The notes under the pieces: model-generated
What the model was told of the DNA's origin: nothing
Seen by the model: the letters and a program-made list of their open reading frames with translations, nothing else
Database searches by the model: none
Translations under genes and position numbers: made by a program
From: Myxococcus eversor
GTDB taxonomy: Bacteria > Myxococcota > Myxococcia > Myxococcales > Myxococcaceae
DNA length: 64,000 bases
Direction: 5' to 3'
NCBI RefSeq assembly: GCF_010894455.1
Contig: NZ_JAAIXY010000007.1
Span: 1 to 64,000 of the forward strand
In this document: positions 9,215 through 18,810 of the stretch, one piece after another
Layout of the letters: the number at the start of each line of letters is the position of its first letter
Numbering within the stretch: position 1 is the stretch's first letter

Positions 9215-11779
9215 ATGGCGGACGCAGCCCTTCCCATCGACCCGCTCCTTCCGGACATCGTCACCACCTTGCGCGGTGCTCGTTCGCTCGTGCTCGAGGC
9301 ACCTCCCGGCGCGGGCAAGACGACGCGCGTGCCTCGCGCATTGCTGGAAGCGGGGCTCGGTGGAGGCAAGGAGATCGTCGTCCTCCAGCCGCGACGCCTC
9401 CCCACCCGACTCGCCGCCCAGCGTGTGTCCGAGGAGATCGGCGAGCGCGTGGGCGACACCGTCGGCTACCAGGTCCGCTTCGAGGACGTGCGCAGCGCCA
9501 AGACACGCCTGTCCTTCGTCACCGAGGGAGTGCTCGGACGCCGCCTGCTGTCCGACCCCACCCTTCGCGACGTGGGCATCGTCGTGCTCGACGAGTTCCA
9601 CGAGCGCCACCTGTCCGCCGACATCTCCCTCGCGCTGCTTCGCCGACTGCAAGAGACTCGTCGCCCCGACCTCAAGCTCGTCGTCATGTCCGCGACCCTG
9701 GAGGCCGAACCCGTTCGTGCGTACCTCGGAGGTTGTCCCTCCCTGCGCTCCCAGGGCCGGCGCTTCGACGTCAGCGTGGAGTACCTCCCCGCTCCGGATG
9801 ACCGACACCTGGACCTGCAGGTCCTCTCCGCCATCAAGCGCCTGTTCACCAACGGAGTGGATGGCGACGTGCTCGTCTTCCTCCCTGGCGCCGGGGAGAT
9901 TCGCCGCACTCGCGACGCCTGCGCGGAGTTCGCCGAGCGCCACGACACCAACGTCCTCCCTCTCCACGGCGACCTCTCTCCCGCGGAACAGGACCGCGCC
10001 GTTCGCAAGAGCCCGCGCCGGAAGATCATCCTCTCCACCAACGTGGCGGAGACGTCCGTCACCATCGACGGCGTCTCCGTGGTCATCGACACGGGACTGG
10101 CTCGCGTCGCCAGCCACTCACCCTGGTCCGGCCTGCCCACCCTCAAGCTGTCCAAGGTGAGCCGCGCCTCCGCCATCCAGCGCGCCGGACGCGCGGGCCG
10201 CACCCGCGCCGGCCACTGCATCCGCCTCTATACCCAGCATGACTTCGACGGCCGCCCCGAGCAGGAGGCCCCCGAAATCCGCCGCATGGACCTGGCGGAG
10301 ACCGTGCTCTCCCTGCGCGCCTCCGGCGTCGTCGACCTCGGCGCCTTCCCGTTCTTCGAGCCTCCTCCCGCGGCCTCGCTCGACGCGGCGGAGACCCTGC
10401 TTCGTCGACTCGGCGCCGTCGACGCGAAGGGCCTCGTCACCGACGTGGGCCAACGCCTGCTGCGCTTCCCCGTCCACCCCCGCCAGGCCCGCGTCATCGT
10501 CGAAGGCGAGCGCCGGGGCGTCGGCGCCGAGGCCGCCACGCTCGCGGCCCTCATGGGCGAGCGGGACATCCGCCGCGAGGCTCGCGCCAACCTGGGCGGA
10601 GGTGGACGCGCCGCCGCGGTCGTCAGTGGCCCCTCGGACCTGCTCGAACTGCTGGAGCGCTTCCGAGAAGCCGAGCGCGCGGGATTCGCCTCCGGCCGGC
10701 TGCACTCACTCTCTCTCGAACAAGGCGCGGTGCAGTCCGTGGACCGCGTGCAGAAGCAGCTTCGTCGCGCCGTGCGTGGCCAGGGAGAAAAGCCCCACCG
10801 CGCGGAGGACATCGAGCAGGCCCTCATGCTCAGCGTCCTCGCGGGCTACCCGGACCGCGTCGCGCGCAGGCGGCGGCCTCGCGCTCCCGAGTTGCTGCTC
10901 TTCGGCGGCGGCACCGCGTCCCTCTCCGAGCTGAGCGTCGTGCAGGACGCGGACCTCATGGTGGCCGTGGACGCCGAGGAGCGCCCGGGCAAGGGCGCCG
11001 TGGTGCGACTGGCCAGCGCCGTGGAACCCGAGTGGCTGCTGGACCTCTACCCGGACACCCTCGAAGAGGTGGACACCCTCCAGTGGAACGCCGAGGCCCG
11101 CCGCGTGGAGCGCCTCACCCGCCTCTCCTACGGCAATCTCATGCTCGAGGAGACCCGCGCCCCCGCGCCCGCGTCGGAAGCCACGGCACGGGTGCTCGTC
11201 GAAGCTGCGCTCGCCGCGGGCCCCGGTCGCTTCGCCGACCCCGAAGCCCTGCAACAGTGGCGCACGCGCGTGGCCCTGCTCGCCCAGGCCTTCCCGGAGG
11301 CGAAGTTCCCCACCGTGGATGACACGTTCCTGCGCGACGCGCTCGCATCCCTCTGCTCGGACGCGCGCAGCTTCAAGGACCTGGAAGGCGTGTCCCTCAT
11401 CGACGCGCTCTACGCGCGACTCAACTCCGAGCAACAGCGGCTGCTCGCCACCCACGCCCCCGAGCGCGTCACGCTTCCCGGTGGCCGCGGCGTCAAGGTG
11501 AACTACGAGCCGGGCAAGCCGCCCTGGGTGGAGTCACGCCTGCAAGACTTCTTCGGGTTGGCCCAGGGGCCCAGCGTGTGCGCGGGCCGCGTGCCGCTCG
11601 TGCTGCACCTGCTCGCGCCCAACATGCGCGCCGTTCAGGTGACGACCGACCTGGCGGGTTTCTGGGAGCGGCACTACCCGGCGCTGCGCAAGGAGCTGGG
11701 CCGCAAGTACCCGCGCCACTCCTGGCCGGAGGACCCGAGGCACGCGCAGCCGCCCGCGCCCCGTCCTCCGCGCCGCTGA
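9215..11779 (+). CDS. hrpB: ATP-dependent helicase HrpB (DEAH/RHA family)
   Basis: The 854-residue length fits HrpB (about 810-850). The RecA1 domain has Walker A APPGAGKTT and DEFHER as motif II, followed by MSATLEAEPV. RecA2 has STNVAETSVTIDGV and QRAGRAGRTRAG as motif VI. The winged-helix/HA2 region follows, and the C-terminal HrpB domain ends in a Pro/Arg tail. It is a cytoplasmic RNA helicase of uncertain physiological role. The start lies 36 bases after the previous gene. Confidence 0.95.
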   Translation: MADAALPIDPLLPDIVTTLRGARSLVLEAPPGAGKTTRVPRALLEAGLGGGKEIVVLQPRRLPTRLAAQRVSEEIGERVGDTVGYQVRFEDVRSAKTRLSFVTEGVLGRRLLSDPTLRDVGIVVLDEFHERHLSADISLALLRRLQETRRPDLKLVVMSATLEAEPVRAYLGGCPSLRSQGRRFDVSVEYLPAPDDRHLDLQVLSAIKRLFTNGVDGDVLVFLPGAGEIRRTRDACAEFAERHDTNVLPLHGDLSPAEQDRAVRKSPRRKIILSTNVAETSVTIDGVSVVIDTGLARVASHSPWSGLPTLKLSKVSRASAIQRAGRAGRTRAGHCIRLYTQHDFDGRPEQEAPEIRRMDLAETVLSLRASGVVDLGAFPFFEPPPAASLDAAETLLRRLGAVDAKGLVTDVGQRLLRFPVHPRQARVIVEGERRGVGAEAATLAALMGERDIRREARANLGGGGRAAAVVSGPSDLLELLERFREAERAGFASGRLHSLSLEQGAVQSVDRVQKQLRRAVRGQGEKPHRAEDIEQALMLSVLAGYPDRVARRRRPRAPELLLFGGGTASLSELSVVQDADLMVAVDAEERPGKGAVVRLASAVEPEWLLDLYPDTLEEVDTLQWNAEARRVERLTRLSYGNLMLEETRAPAPASEATARVLVEAALAAGPGRFADPEALQQWRTRVALLAQAFPEAKFPTVDDTFLRDALASLCSDARSFKDLEGVSLIDALYARLNSEQQRLLATHAPERVTLPGGRGVKVNYEPGKPPWVESRLQDFFGLAQGPSVCAGRVPLVLHLLAPNMRAVQVTTDLAGFWERHYPALRKELGRKYPRHSWPEDPRHAQPPAPRPPRR

Positions 11780-12256
11780 CTAGAAGCGCTTGCGCATCTC
11801 GAGGTGGTCGATGCCACCCTCGAGGAACACGGTGCCCATCTCGGTGTAGCCGTGCTTCTTGTAGAACTCCAGGGCGTAGAGCTGCGCGTGCAGCATGATG
11901 CCCTGGACGCCGCGTCGCCGGGCTTCCTCCTCCAGCGACGTCAGCAGCAGCGAGCCCACGCGCGCCTTGCGGTGCGCCTGCAGTACCGCCATGCGCCCTA
12001 CCTGGCCCCACAGGCCCTGCTCAGCCGAGGGAGGCTGAGGCAGCATCACCAGCCGCCCCGTGCCGATGGCGTGGCCTCCCTGGTTGGCGATGATGTGGTA
12101 GGCGTGCGCGTCTTCTGCATCCCGCTCGATGCCCTCGGGGACGTGCTGCTCCTCGATGAACACCACCTCGCGGATGGCGAGCGCCTGAAAGAGCTCCGCC
12201 TCACTCTTGATCTGAGTGATGGAGACGGGCGCGGAAGTATCCGTGGGACTGGCCAT
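11780..12256 (-). CDS. GNAT-family N-acetyltransferase
   Basis: A cytoplasmic acetyltransferase of 158 residues starting MASPTDTSAPVSITQIKSEAE. It has the GNAT acetyl-CoA loop region VGRMAVLQAHRKARVGSLLLTSLEEEARRRG (the Q/R-x-x-G/A pattern) and the terminal ALEFYKKHGYTEMGTVFLE-type strand-helix. The sequence REVVFIEEQHVPEGIERD resembles ElaA/YjcF-like proteins. The substrate is unknown. Its stop abuts the convergent stop of hrpB (no gap). An upstream in-frame ATG at 12307 exists but would nearly touch the divergent MFS gene. Confidence 0.88.
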   Translation of the reverse strand: MASPTDTSAPVSITQIKSEAELFQALAIREVVFIEEQHVPEGIERDAEDAHAYHIIANQGGHAIGTGRLVMLPQPPSAEQGLWGQVGRMAVLQAHRKARVGSLLLTSLEEEARRRGVQGIMLHAQLYALEFYKKHGYTEMGTVFLEGGIDHLEMRKRF

Positions 12257-12313
12257 GTCGAGGGCAAGGTACACAAAAGGACGCGAGGTCAACAGGCGGA
12301 AACGCACCCGGCC

Positions 12314-13519
12314 ATGTCAAGGTCCAAACCGTCCATGAGCCCCCGCCCTGTCGCCAGCCGTCTGCCGCTGGCGGGCTTCTACTTCCTCTACTTCGCCACG
12401 GTGGGCATCGTCCTCCCGTTCCTGCCCGCCTGGTTCAAGTCGCTCTCCCTCTCGGCGACACAGGTGGGACTCCTGCTGTGCCTGAGCCCCTGCGTCTCGC
12501 TGCTCGTCCCGCCGCTGTGGGGGCACCTCGCCGACCGCACCGGCCGTACGTCCCGTGTCCTCACCGTGCTGGCGCTCGGCGCGGCGCTCGCCTTCGGGCT
12601 GGTGGCCAGCGCTCGCACCTTCGAGACGCTCGTGCCCGCCATGGCGCTGTACGCGTGCTTCGCGTCCGCCTTCACGCCGCTCATGGACACCCTCACCCTC
12701 CACCACGTCGCGCGCACTGGCGACAGCTTCTCGCACCTGCGCCTCTTCGGCTCGCTGGGCTTCATCGCCTCGTCCGTCCTCTTCGGACTGCTCGCCACGG
12801 ACGTGGACCGGACCGTGGTCCTGGCTCCGCTCGCGCTGCTCGCCTTGCTGGTGCCCTGGAGCCTCACCTTGCGCGACACCGCGGCCGCGAGCCGGGGACT
12901 GAGCCCCTTCGCGGGGCTCCGGCTCCTGCGGCACAAGGACTTGCGCTGGCTGCTCGCCGCCACCTCTCTGCACTGGATGGCGTGCGCGCCGTTCCATGGG
13001 ACGTTCTCCATCCACGTCATGGCCCTGGGCCTGTCCCCCGCCGTGGTGGGAACGGTGGCGGGCCTGGGCGTACTCGCGGAAGTCGCGGTGATGGCGCTCT
13101 ACCCCCGCGTGGCGGGAGGGCTCGCGCCGCGCAATGTCCTGGCCTTCGCCTTCGCCATGAGCGCGCTGCGCTGGGGCGGCATGGCCCTGGTGTCGTCTCC
13201 CACGGGAATGCTGCTGCTCGCGCCCCTGCATGGCCTCACGTTCGGCGCCTTCTACGTGGGCAGCGTGGCGTTCCTCTCGCGGCGCGTGCCCCCGGAGATG
13301 CGGGCTTCCGGCCAGGCCTTGTTCGCCGCGTTCACCTTCGGACTGGGCGGACTGGTGGGGTACCTGTCGGCGGGAGCCGGGTACGACTGGCTCGGGGGAC
13401 ACCGGCTCTTCGCCGTGGCGGGGGTGCTGGAGCTGGTGGCCGCCGGCCTCGTCCTGCGGGCCGCCATCGCCCCCTCGGAGCCCGCGCCAGGCCCCCTCTC
13501 CGCGGGGGCCTCGGGGTGA
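12314..13519 (+). CDS. MFS transporter (3-phenylpropionate/nucleoside permease-like branch)
   Basis: An inner-membrane protein of 401 residues with about 12 hydrophobic segments, beginning GFYFLYFATVGIVLPFLPAWFKSLSLS. The cytoplasmic loop 2-3 signature appears as LWGHLADRTGRTSRVL. The paired small N-terminal segments and FFxxG-like start resemble the MFS_1_like / HcaT group. The substrate is not inferable from the context. A later ATG at 12335 is possible. Confidence 0.88.
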   Translation: MSRSKPSMSPRPVASRLPLAGFYFLYFATVGIVLPFLPAWFKSLSLSATQVGLLLCLSPCVSLLVPPLWGHLADRTGRTSRVLTVLALGAALAFGLVASARTFETLVPAMALYACFASAFTPLMDTLTLHHVARTGDSFSHLRLFGSLGFIASSVLFGLLATDVDRTVVLAPLALLALLVPWSLTLRDTAAASRGLSPFAGLRLLRHKDLRWLLAATSLHWMACAPFHGTFSIHVMALGLSPAVVGTVAGLGVLAEVAVMALYPRVAGGLAPRNVLAFAFAMSALRWGGMALVSSPTGMLLLAPLHGLTFGAFYVGSVAFLSRRVPPEMRASGQALFAAFTFGLGGLVGYLSAGAGYDWLGGHRLFAVAGVLELVAAGLVLRAAIAPSEPAPGPLSAGASG

Positions 13520-13534
13520 TAGGCTGGCGGCCTC

Positions 13535-14587
13535 ATGCGTATCGCCCGACTGCTCGCACTTGCCCTGGGCCTGCTCGCCGGCCCCGCCATCGCTCAGCCG
13601 GAGTTCTTCTTCGGCACCGGTGAAGCCCCCACCTTCCGCGAGGAGGCCCTGGACAAGCGCTTCACCCGCACGCGCCTGTACCAGGCCCTCAACCAGGGCA
13701 CCGCGGATGCGAACTGCGCACAGCTGGTCGGCGCGTTCCTCACGATGCTGGGCGAGGTGGGCACCCAGTTCCACAAGCGCGACGAGAACTTCATGCTGGA
13801 CCCAGCGCTGGTGCAGGCGCTGAGCACGCAGCTGATGACGGACCGGTTCCCGGGCAACAGCTTCTTCGTGGCCATGGTGCGCCGGGTGCTCATCGACAAG
13901 AAGCTGAGCGCCGACTGGCTCCAGACCGCCGAGTCACTCGTCCCCTTCTATCCCGCCATCGACATGGCGCGGATGCGCTTCCTCGCCGACGGAGTGAAGC
14001 CCGTGGACAGCTTCCTGCTCACCCTGCCCGTGCTGCGCGAGCGCTACGCGGAGGAGGTCCAGCGCGTCAACTCGGTGGCCATGTCCACCGCCGAGGCGCT
14101 GTTCCGCGACAACTACCTGGACCACGAGCTGGCGTTCAGCGGCATGGAGCTGGTGGACGTCAAGCTGGAGAAGCCCAAGAAGAAGAAGCTCAAGAAGGGC
14201 GAGGAGCCCGAGCCGGAGCGCATGGTGGCTCGACTCGTCTGGGTGGAGCCCGAGCCGCCCGCGCAGGTCACCTACGAGTTCCAGTTCGGCAAGCCGCGCA
14301 AGCGCGAGCGCGTGGACATCACCGCCATCCTCCAGGACAAGCAGTACGTCGACCTCAACAAGCTGCTCAAGGGCAACCGCGTGCTCGTGCGCGGGCGCTT
14401 CTGGGAATACAAGAAGGGCATTTCGGCGATCGAGATTCGCGACGCGCTCCTCTTCCAGGAGCGGGACTGGGCGCGCGTAGGGACCCTCGTCGAGCCGATG
14501 GCCCTGGCCTCGTGCCCCCTGGCCGTCAACGACTTGTCCGGCATCGCCCCCGTCCAGCCCGGCGCCTTCGGCAGCAAGGGGCGCTGA
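13535..14587 (+). CDS. Secreted protein of unknown function
   Basis: The protein has 350 residues with a signal peptide (MRIARLLALALGLLAGPAIAQ, cleavage near residue 20). The mature protein is helical up to about residue 200, with a lysine-rich KKKKLKKGEE insert near 220. The C-terminal part (VDLNKLLKGNRVLVRGRFWEYKKG..IEIRDALLF) looks like a small beta barrel of OB type. Function unknown. It starts 15 bases after the MFS gene and may share its transcript. Confidence 0.72.
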   Translation: MRIARLLALALGLLAGPAIAQPEFFFGTGEAPTFREEALDKRFTRTRLYQALNQGTADANCAQLVGAFLTMLGEVGTQFHKRDENFMLDPALVQALSTQLMTDRFPGNSFFVAMVRRVLIDKKLSADWLQTAESLVPFYPAIDMARMRFLADGVKPVDSFLLTLPVLRERYAEEVQRVNSVAMSTAEALFRDNYLDHELAFSGMELVDVKLEKPKKKKLKKGEEPEPERMVARLVWVEPEPPAQVTYEFQFGKPRKRERVDITAILQDKQYVDLNKLLKGNRVLVRGRFWEYKKGISAIEIRDALLFQERDWARVGTLVEPMALASCPLAVNDLSGIAPVQPGAFGSKGR

Positions 14588-14674
14588 GCCGTCCCTCGTC
14601 GGAGCCTCGCCTCCGAGCGTCGGGATGGTGACGTCCTCCTTCGACACGCGCCTCCACGGTGTCGAAGCCCTGGC

Positions 14675-15520
14675 ATGACGACTGCTTCGTCCCTCGCGCC
14701 CATGCCTGCGAGGGATGACATGAAGGTCGACACCGAGGCCCGTACCGAAAGCAGCGCTCCGACGCGGCAACACCCCGACGGAGAGCGGTTCCAGCGAGCC
14801 CTCCAGGAAGCCACGTCGAAGAGGCCCGCGCCCCCCACGCCCAGCGCCGCCACGCGTGACATCCGGCCCGTGCGGCCCGCAACGCTTCGCCCCCTACCCG
14901 CCGCGGTGGGGCCCGGCACCGCACGGACCACGTCGACCCTCCTCGCGACCTCCCGAGGCGCGCTGTCCACGCCCGAGCGACTCACGGTGACGCGACAGGC
15001 GATGCATGCCGAGTCCTTCCGACTGGGAAGCGTGCGCGGTGAAGCCCAGACGGCGAGCCAGGAGCGCACCGAGCACCGCCTCACGGACCTCCTCTCGCGG
15101 GAGCTTTCTCGAGAGCCTCGCGCGCCCGCCCCTCCGAGCAGCCCCTTCGGCACGGAGCCATCCGCCGCGCCACAGGAGCCCCTTCGGACGCCCAAGGCCG
15201 TGGAGGGAATCGGCGCGGAGGGGCGGAGCCCGGCGACTGGAGGCGCGGCGAGGAGCGAAGCCGCGCCGACGTCCCGCGTCGACTCCACGATGGAGGTCAT
15301 CGAGCGCATCGAGGTCTTCGTGAAGTCGCAGCGTCCGGCGCTGAGCCTCAGTGTCCGGGGGACACTCGACGCCACCGTGGAGGTAGAGCGGACGGGCCCT
15401 CGTGAGGTGAGGCTCCACATCCAGGGACACCACGGACCGGTGCCTACCGAACAGGTCATCCGGCTGCGGGATGCCCTGGAGGCACGCGGGCTGAAGCTCC
15501 ACTCACTGCGCACTGGATGA
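14675..15520 (+). CDS. Hypothetical protein with FliK/HrpP-like C-terminal region
   Basis: The protein has 281 residues. About 1-200 is a Pro/Ala/Ser/Arg/Glu-rich, probably disordered region. The last 80 residues are ordered (MEVIERIEVFVKSQRPALSL...VRLHIQG...VIRLRDALEARGLKLHSL). The strand-strand-helix pattern with a final ARGL resembles the C-terminal domain of type III needle or hook-length proteins (FliK, HrpP), but the match is by eye only and no secretion genes are nearby. An internal ATG at 14720 is an alternative start. Confidence 0.5.
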   Translation: MTTASSLAPMPARDDMKVDTEARTESSAPTRQHPDGERFQRALQEATSKRPAPPTPSAATRDIRPVRPATLRPLPAAVGPGTARTTSTLLATSRGALSTPERLTVTRQAMHAESFRLGSVRGEAQTASQERTEHRLTDLLSRELSREPRAPAPPSSPFGTEPSAAPQEPLRTPKAVEGIGAEGRSPATGGAARSEAAPTSRVDSTMEVIERIEVFVKSQRPALSLSVRGTLDATVEVERTGPREVRLHIQGHHGPVPTEQVIRLRDALEARGLKLHSLRTG

Positions 15521-15538
15521 GCGGGCACGAAACGGCGA

Positions 15539-15571
15539 AGGCCCTCTCGCCAGCAGCGGGCGGGAGGGCCT
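15539..15571. terminator. Stem-loop between convergent genes
   Basis: AGGCCCTCTCGCC (15539-15551) pairs with GGCGGGAGGGCCT (15559-15571), 13 bp with one G-U pair and a 7-base loop. It sits between the stop at 15520 (plus) and the ferredoxin stop at 15607 (minus). There is no strong T-run on either side, so it may be an attenuated or Rho-assisted bidirectional terminator. Confidence 0.5.
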
Positions 15572-15606
15572 CCATGAGACGCACGGGCGCGACAGGCGCC
15601 AGCGGG

Positions 15607-15942
15607 CTACTTGCCGGGCTTCGTGTCCAGCATGGCGCGCTTGCCGTCCTTCTCCTTGTACTCCTCGGCCTCGCCCAGCGGCGACTTCTTCTCCGCGATG
15701 TTCGGCCACTTGGTGGAGAAGTCCGCGTTCAGCGTCTTGTACTCGGACCACTTCGAGGGGAGCTCGCTCTCCGGGAAGATGGCCTTGGTGGGGCACACGG
15801 GCTCGCAGGCGCCACAGTCGATGCACTCGTCGGGGTGGATGACCAGGAAGTTCGCACCCTCGTAGAAACAATTGACCGGGCAGACCTCGACACAGTCAGT
15901 GTACTTGCACTTGATGCAAGGGTCCGCGACGACGTAGGCCAT
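15607..15942 (-). CDS. fdxA: 7Fe-8S ferredoxin (FdxA type)
   Basis: The protein has 111 residues. The N-terminal half carries two cluster motifs: C-x2-C-x4-C-x3-C-type ([18 protein letters not shown]) and [12 protein letters not shown], the arrangement of ferredoxins binding one [3Fe-4S] and one [4Fe-4S] cluster. The C-terminal 45 residues are the usual charged FdxA extension. It is a soluble electron carrier; the partner enzyme is not indicated by the neighbours. AGGAGAG precedes the ATG. Confidence 0.93.
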   Translation of the reverse strand: MAYVVADPCIKCKYTDCVEVCPVNCFYEGANFLVIHPDECIDCGACEPVCPTKAIFPESELPSKWSEYKTLNADFSTKWPNIAEKKSPLGEAEEYKEKDGKRAMLDTKPGK

Positions 15943-16050
15943 GAAAGCTCTCCTCTAGATTTCTTCAGCGCGTCCGTGGGCGCGCAGACTAATGGTTCGT
16001 TCCAGGGATGGCACCCTGAATTTGTGACCGCTGTCCGACGCGTGTCGCTG

Positions 16051-17139
16051 TCAGCCGAGCAACCCCTGGGCCCGCAGCTGTTCCGCCACGAGGATGGACC
16101 CACGCGCGGCCCCCATCTTGGTGTTGTGGGAGACGAGCACGTACTTGAAGCCGTTCTCCAGCACACCATCCTCGCGCACCCGGCCGACCGTGGTGGCCAT
16201 GCCCCCATGGGTCTCCCTGTCCAGCCGCGGCTGAGGACGGAAGGGGTCGTCCATCACCTCAATCCACCGGACGGGCGAGGACGGCAAATCCCTGGCCACC
16301 TCGGCGCCGCGCCACTCGCGCATCGCCTGGGTGACTTCCGCCACCGTGGCCTTGGTGCCGAGCGAGACGAAGACGGACTCGGTATGCCCCTCCAGCACCG
16401 CCACGCGGGTGCAGGTGCAGGACACCCGGACGTCGTGGGGGGTGAGGGCCGCGCCGCTCGCGTTCAGGGCCCCGAGGATCTTCTTCGTCTCCACCTCGAC
16501 CTTGTGCTCCTCCTTGGGGATGTAGGGGATGACGTTGTCGAGGATGTCCATGCCGATGACGCCCGGAGAGCGTCCGGCGCCGGACATGGCCTGGAGGCTG
16601 GTCATCAGCACGGCCTTCACCCCGAAGCGCTCTGCGAGCGGGGCCAGCGTGACGGCCAGGCCCGTCGTGGTGCAGTTGGGGCTGGGGACGATGAAGCCCT
16701 TCCAGCCCCGCTTGCGCTGCTGCTCGCGCACGAGCGGCGCGTGAGCGGCGTTGACGGGGGGGATGAGCAGGGGGACGTCGTCGTCGTAGCGGAAGGCGCT
16801 GGCGGCGGAGAAGACGGGGATGTCCTTCGCCAGCCGGGGCTCCAGCTCACGCGCCACGTCCGCCTCCACGGCGGAGAAGACGAGGTCGTAGTCCTTGGAC
16901 TGCAGCGCGTCGCCGCTGACGACCTGCATGCGGGCGACCTCGGGCGACAGCGGCTCGGAGACGAACCACGCCGTCATGCCATTGGCCGTGCGCAGGGCGT
17001 CCCCGTAGGATTTGCCCGCCGAACGAGGCGACGCGGCGAGGCCGGTCAGCTCGATGAACGGGTGGTTCCTGAGGGCCGCGATGAATTGCTGACCCGCGAG
17101 TCCGGTGGCGCCAACGAGGGCGGCACGAAGCTTGGCCAT
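16051..17139 (-). CDS. asd: Aspartate-semialdehyde dehydrogenase
   Basis: It reduces aspartyl phosphate to aspartate semialdehyde with NADPH, feeding lysine/diaminopimelate, threonine and methionine synthesis. The 362 residues have the N-terminal Rossmann motif GATGLAGQQFI, the catalytic Cys156 in SPNCTTTG, and the base His and Arg region in GHTESVFVSLG. The length and sequence pattern fit the fungal/archaeal-type enzyme rather than the E. coli type. A longer in-frame start at 17205 exists, but family alignment favours MAKLRAALVG at 17139. Confidence 0.92.
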   Translation of the reverse strand: MAKLRAALVGATGLAGQQFIAALRNHPFIELTGLAASPRSAGKSYGDALRTANGMTAWFVSEPLSPEVARMQVVSGDALQSKDYDLVFSAVEADVARELEPRLAKDIPVFSAASAFRYDDDVPLLIPPVNAAHAPLVREQQRKRGWKGFIVPSPNCTTTGLAVTLAPLAERFGVKAVLMTSLQAMSGAGRSPGVIGMDILDNVIPYIPKEEHKVEVETKKILGALNASGAALTPHDVRVSCTCTRVAVLEGHTESVFVSLGTKATVAEVTQAMREWRGAEVARDLPSSPVRWIEVMDDPFRPQPRLDRETHGGMATTVGRVREDGVLENGFKYVLVSHNTKMGAARGSILVAEQLRAQGLLG

Positions 17140-17211
17140 GGGGACGGTTCTCCGAGGGAGGAAGTCCGCCGCTCCATACACCCTTTGACGACGCACCGCA
17201 TCCACCGAACC

Positions 17212-17562
17212 TCAGCGGGGCAGCGCCACCTGGGCACGGCCACGGCGCTCGGTGGGGTAGCCCCCTCGGATCCAAGCGGAGAGTCCCCCGTCGAGGCACA
17301 CCGCCTCCCGCCCGTGCATGCGCAAGAGCCGGCAGACCCGGCTGACATCGGACCCGTCGTGCGTGCCACCACACAGGACGATGAGCTCGTCATCGGGGAG
17401 CATGCGGTGATCCCTGGCCACCTCCGAGGGGGACATTCTCAAGGCGCCGGGGATGTGCAGGTCATGGTGCTCCCATTCAGTGGGGGCGCGACAGTCGATG
17501 ACGAGGATCTCATCATCGCCCAGGCGCAGGTACAGCTCGGTACACAGGATGCTCGACTCCAC
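17212..17562 (-). CDS. Single-domain rhodanese-like protein
   Basis: A cytoplasmic protein of 116 residues. The rhodanese fold is marked by VIDCRAPTEWEHHDLHIPGALRM (the D-x-R and H-I-x-G-A motif). The active-site loop LCGGTHDGS has candidate catalytic Cys64, and CLDGGLSAWIRGGYP is at the C-terminus. Such proteins move sulfane sulfur. The loop is one residue longer than the usual C-x5-R loop and lacks an obvious Arg, so activity is uncertain. It lies between the acyl-CoA dehydrogenase and asd genes on the same strand. Confidence 0.85.
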   Translation of the reverse strand: MESSILCTELYLRLGDDEILVIDCRAPTEWEHHDLHIPGALRMSPSEVARDHRMLPDDELIVLCGGTHDGSDVSRVCRLLRMHGREAVCLDGGLSAWIRGGYPTERRGRAQVALPR

Positions 17563-17658
17563 GAGGACCTCCGCGGGGGCTCTCGGGGCTCAACCAGGGA
17601 CACCGCGGGCCTCTTCCATCCCGCCTGGTCGCCTGCTCCTCCCCCGCGGACCGCGGCC

Positions 17659-18810
17659 CTACAGCCCGAGTTGCTTGGCGATGATCTCGTTCATCACCTC
17701 GCTGGCCCCGCCTCCGATGGGGCCCAGGCGGGCGTCGCGCCAATGACGCTGGATGTCGTACTCCATCATGTAGCCGGCGCCCCCGTGGAGCTGGAGGCAC
17801 TCGTCGGCGACGCGGCATGCCGTCTCGGTGGCCACCTTCTTCGCCATGGAGGTCTGCGCGACGGCCCACTCGCCCGCCGCGTGCAGCCGCAGCGCGTGGT
17901 AGGTGAGCTGGCGGGCACACTCGCGGGCGGTGAACAGGTCCGCCAGTTTGTGGCGCACCACCTGGAGCTGGCTGAGCGACTGGCCAAAGGCGCGGCGCGA
18001 CTTCACGTGCTCGACGACGCGCTCCAGCATGTCCTCCATGGCGCCCAACGCGCCCAGCGCGAGCGAGAGCCGCTCCCACTGGAAGTTGCCCATGATCTGC
18101 GAGAAGCCCTGGTTCTCCACCCCCAGCAGGTTCTCCACGGGGATGAGGCAGTCCTCCATGAACAGCTCGGCGGTGTCCGAGGCCCGCCACCCCAGCTTCT
18201 TCAGCTTGCGGCTCACCGTGAAGCCAGGCGTGTCCTTCTCCACCACCAGCATGGACAGGCCCTTGTGCCCCGCCGAGGGGTCCGTCTTCACCGCCATGAC
18301 GACGAAGTCCGCGCGCACGCCGTTGGTGATGTACGTCTTGGAGCCATTCACGACGTAGTGCGCGCCATCGCGCCGGGCCGTGGTGCGCAGGCCCGCGACG
18401 TCCGAGCCGGCGTCCGGCTCCGTGATTCCCAGCGCGCCAATCTTCTCGCCCCGAATCGCCGGGGCCAGCCAGCGGCGCTTCTGCTCCTCCGTGCCGAACA
18501 GGTGGAGCGGGCCGGTGGCGATGGTGAACTGCGCTCCCAGGCCCGCCGACACGCCGCCCGAGCCACACCGCCCCAGTTCCTCCAACAGCACCGCCTCGTA
18601 GTGGCAACCAGCGTCCGTGCCCCCGTACTCGACGGGGTACTTCAAGCCCAGGAAGCCCAGCTCCCCGAAGCGCGCGAAGAGCTCCCGGGGGAACTCCTCC
18701 GCCTCCTCCCAACCCGCGACGTGGGGGAGGATCTCCTTCTCCACCACCGCCCTGACGGTGCGGCGAAAGGCCTCGTGCTCTTCCTCGTACACCCCATGCC
18801 CATGCAGCAT
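17659..18810 (-). CDS. Acyl-CoA dehydrogenase
   Basis: An FAD enzyme of 383 residues that oxidises acyl-CoA to enoyl-CoA. Typical motifs are GALGITEPDAGSDVAGL and KTYITNG (FAD and substrate binding), ALGAMEDMLERVVEHVKSRRAFGQ, LQLHGGAGYMMEYDIQR and the C-terminal GGGASEVMNEIIAKQLGL. The C-terminal Glu of medium-chain enzymes (in Y-E-G-T) is replaced by Gly, as in long-chain and isovaleryl types, which use a Glu elsewhere. The substrate is unknown. ATG at 18810 gives the normal family length. Confidence 0.92.
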   Translation of the reverse strand: MLHGHGVYEEEHEAFRRTVRAVVEKEILPHVAGWEEAEEFPRELFARFGELGFLGLKYPVEYGGTDAGCHYEAVLLEELGRCGSGGVSAGLGAQFTIATGPLHLFGTEEQKRRWLAPAIRGEKIGALGITEPDAGSDVAGLRTTARRDGAHYVVNGSKTYITNGVRADFVVMAVKTDPSAGHKGLSMLVVEKDTPGFTVSRKLKKLGWRASDTAELFMEDCLIPVENLLGVENQGFSQIMGNFQWERLSLALGALGAMEDMLERVVEHVKSRRAFGQSLSQLQVVRHKLADLFTARECARQLTYHALRLHAAGEWAVAQTSMAKKVATETACRVADECLQLHGGAGYMMEYDIQRHWRDARLGPIGGGASEVMNEIIAKQLGL

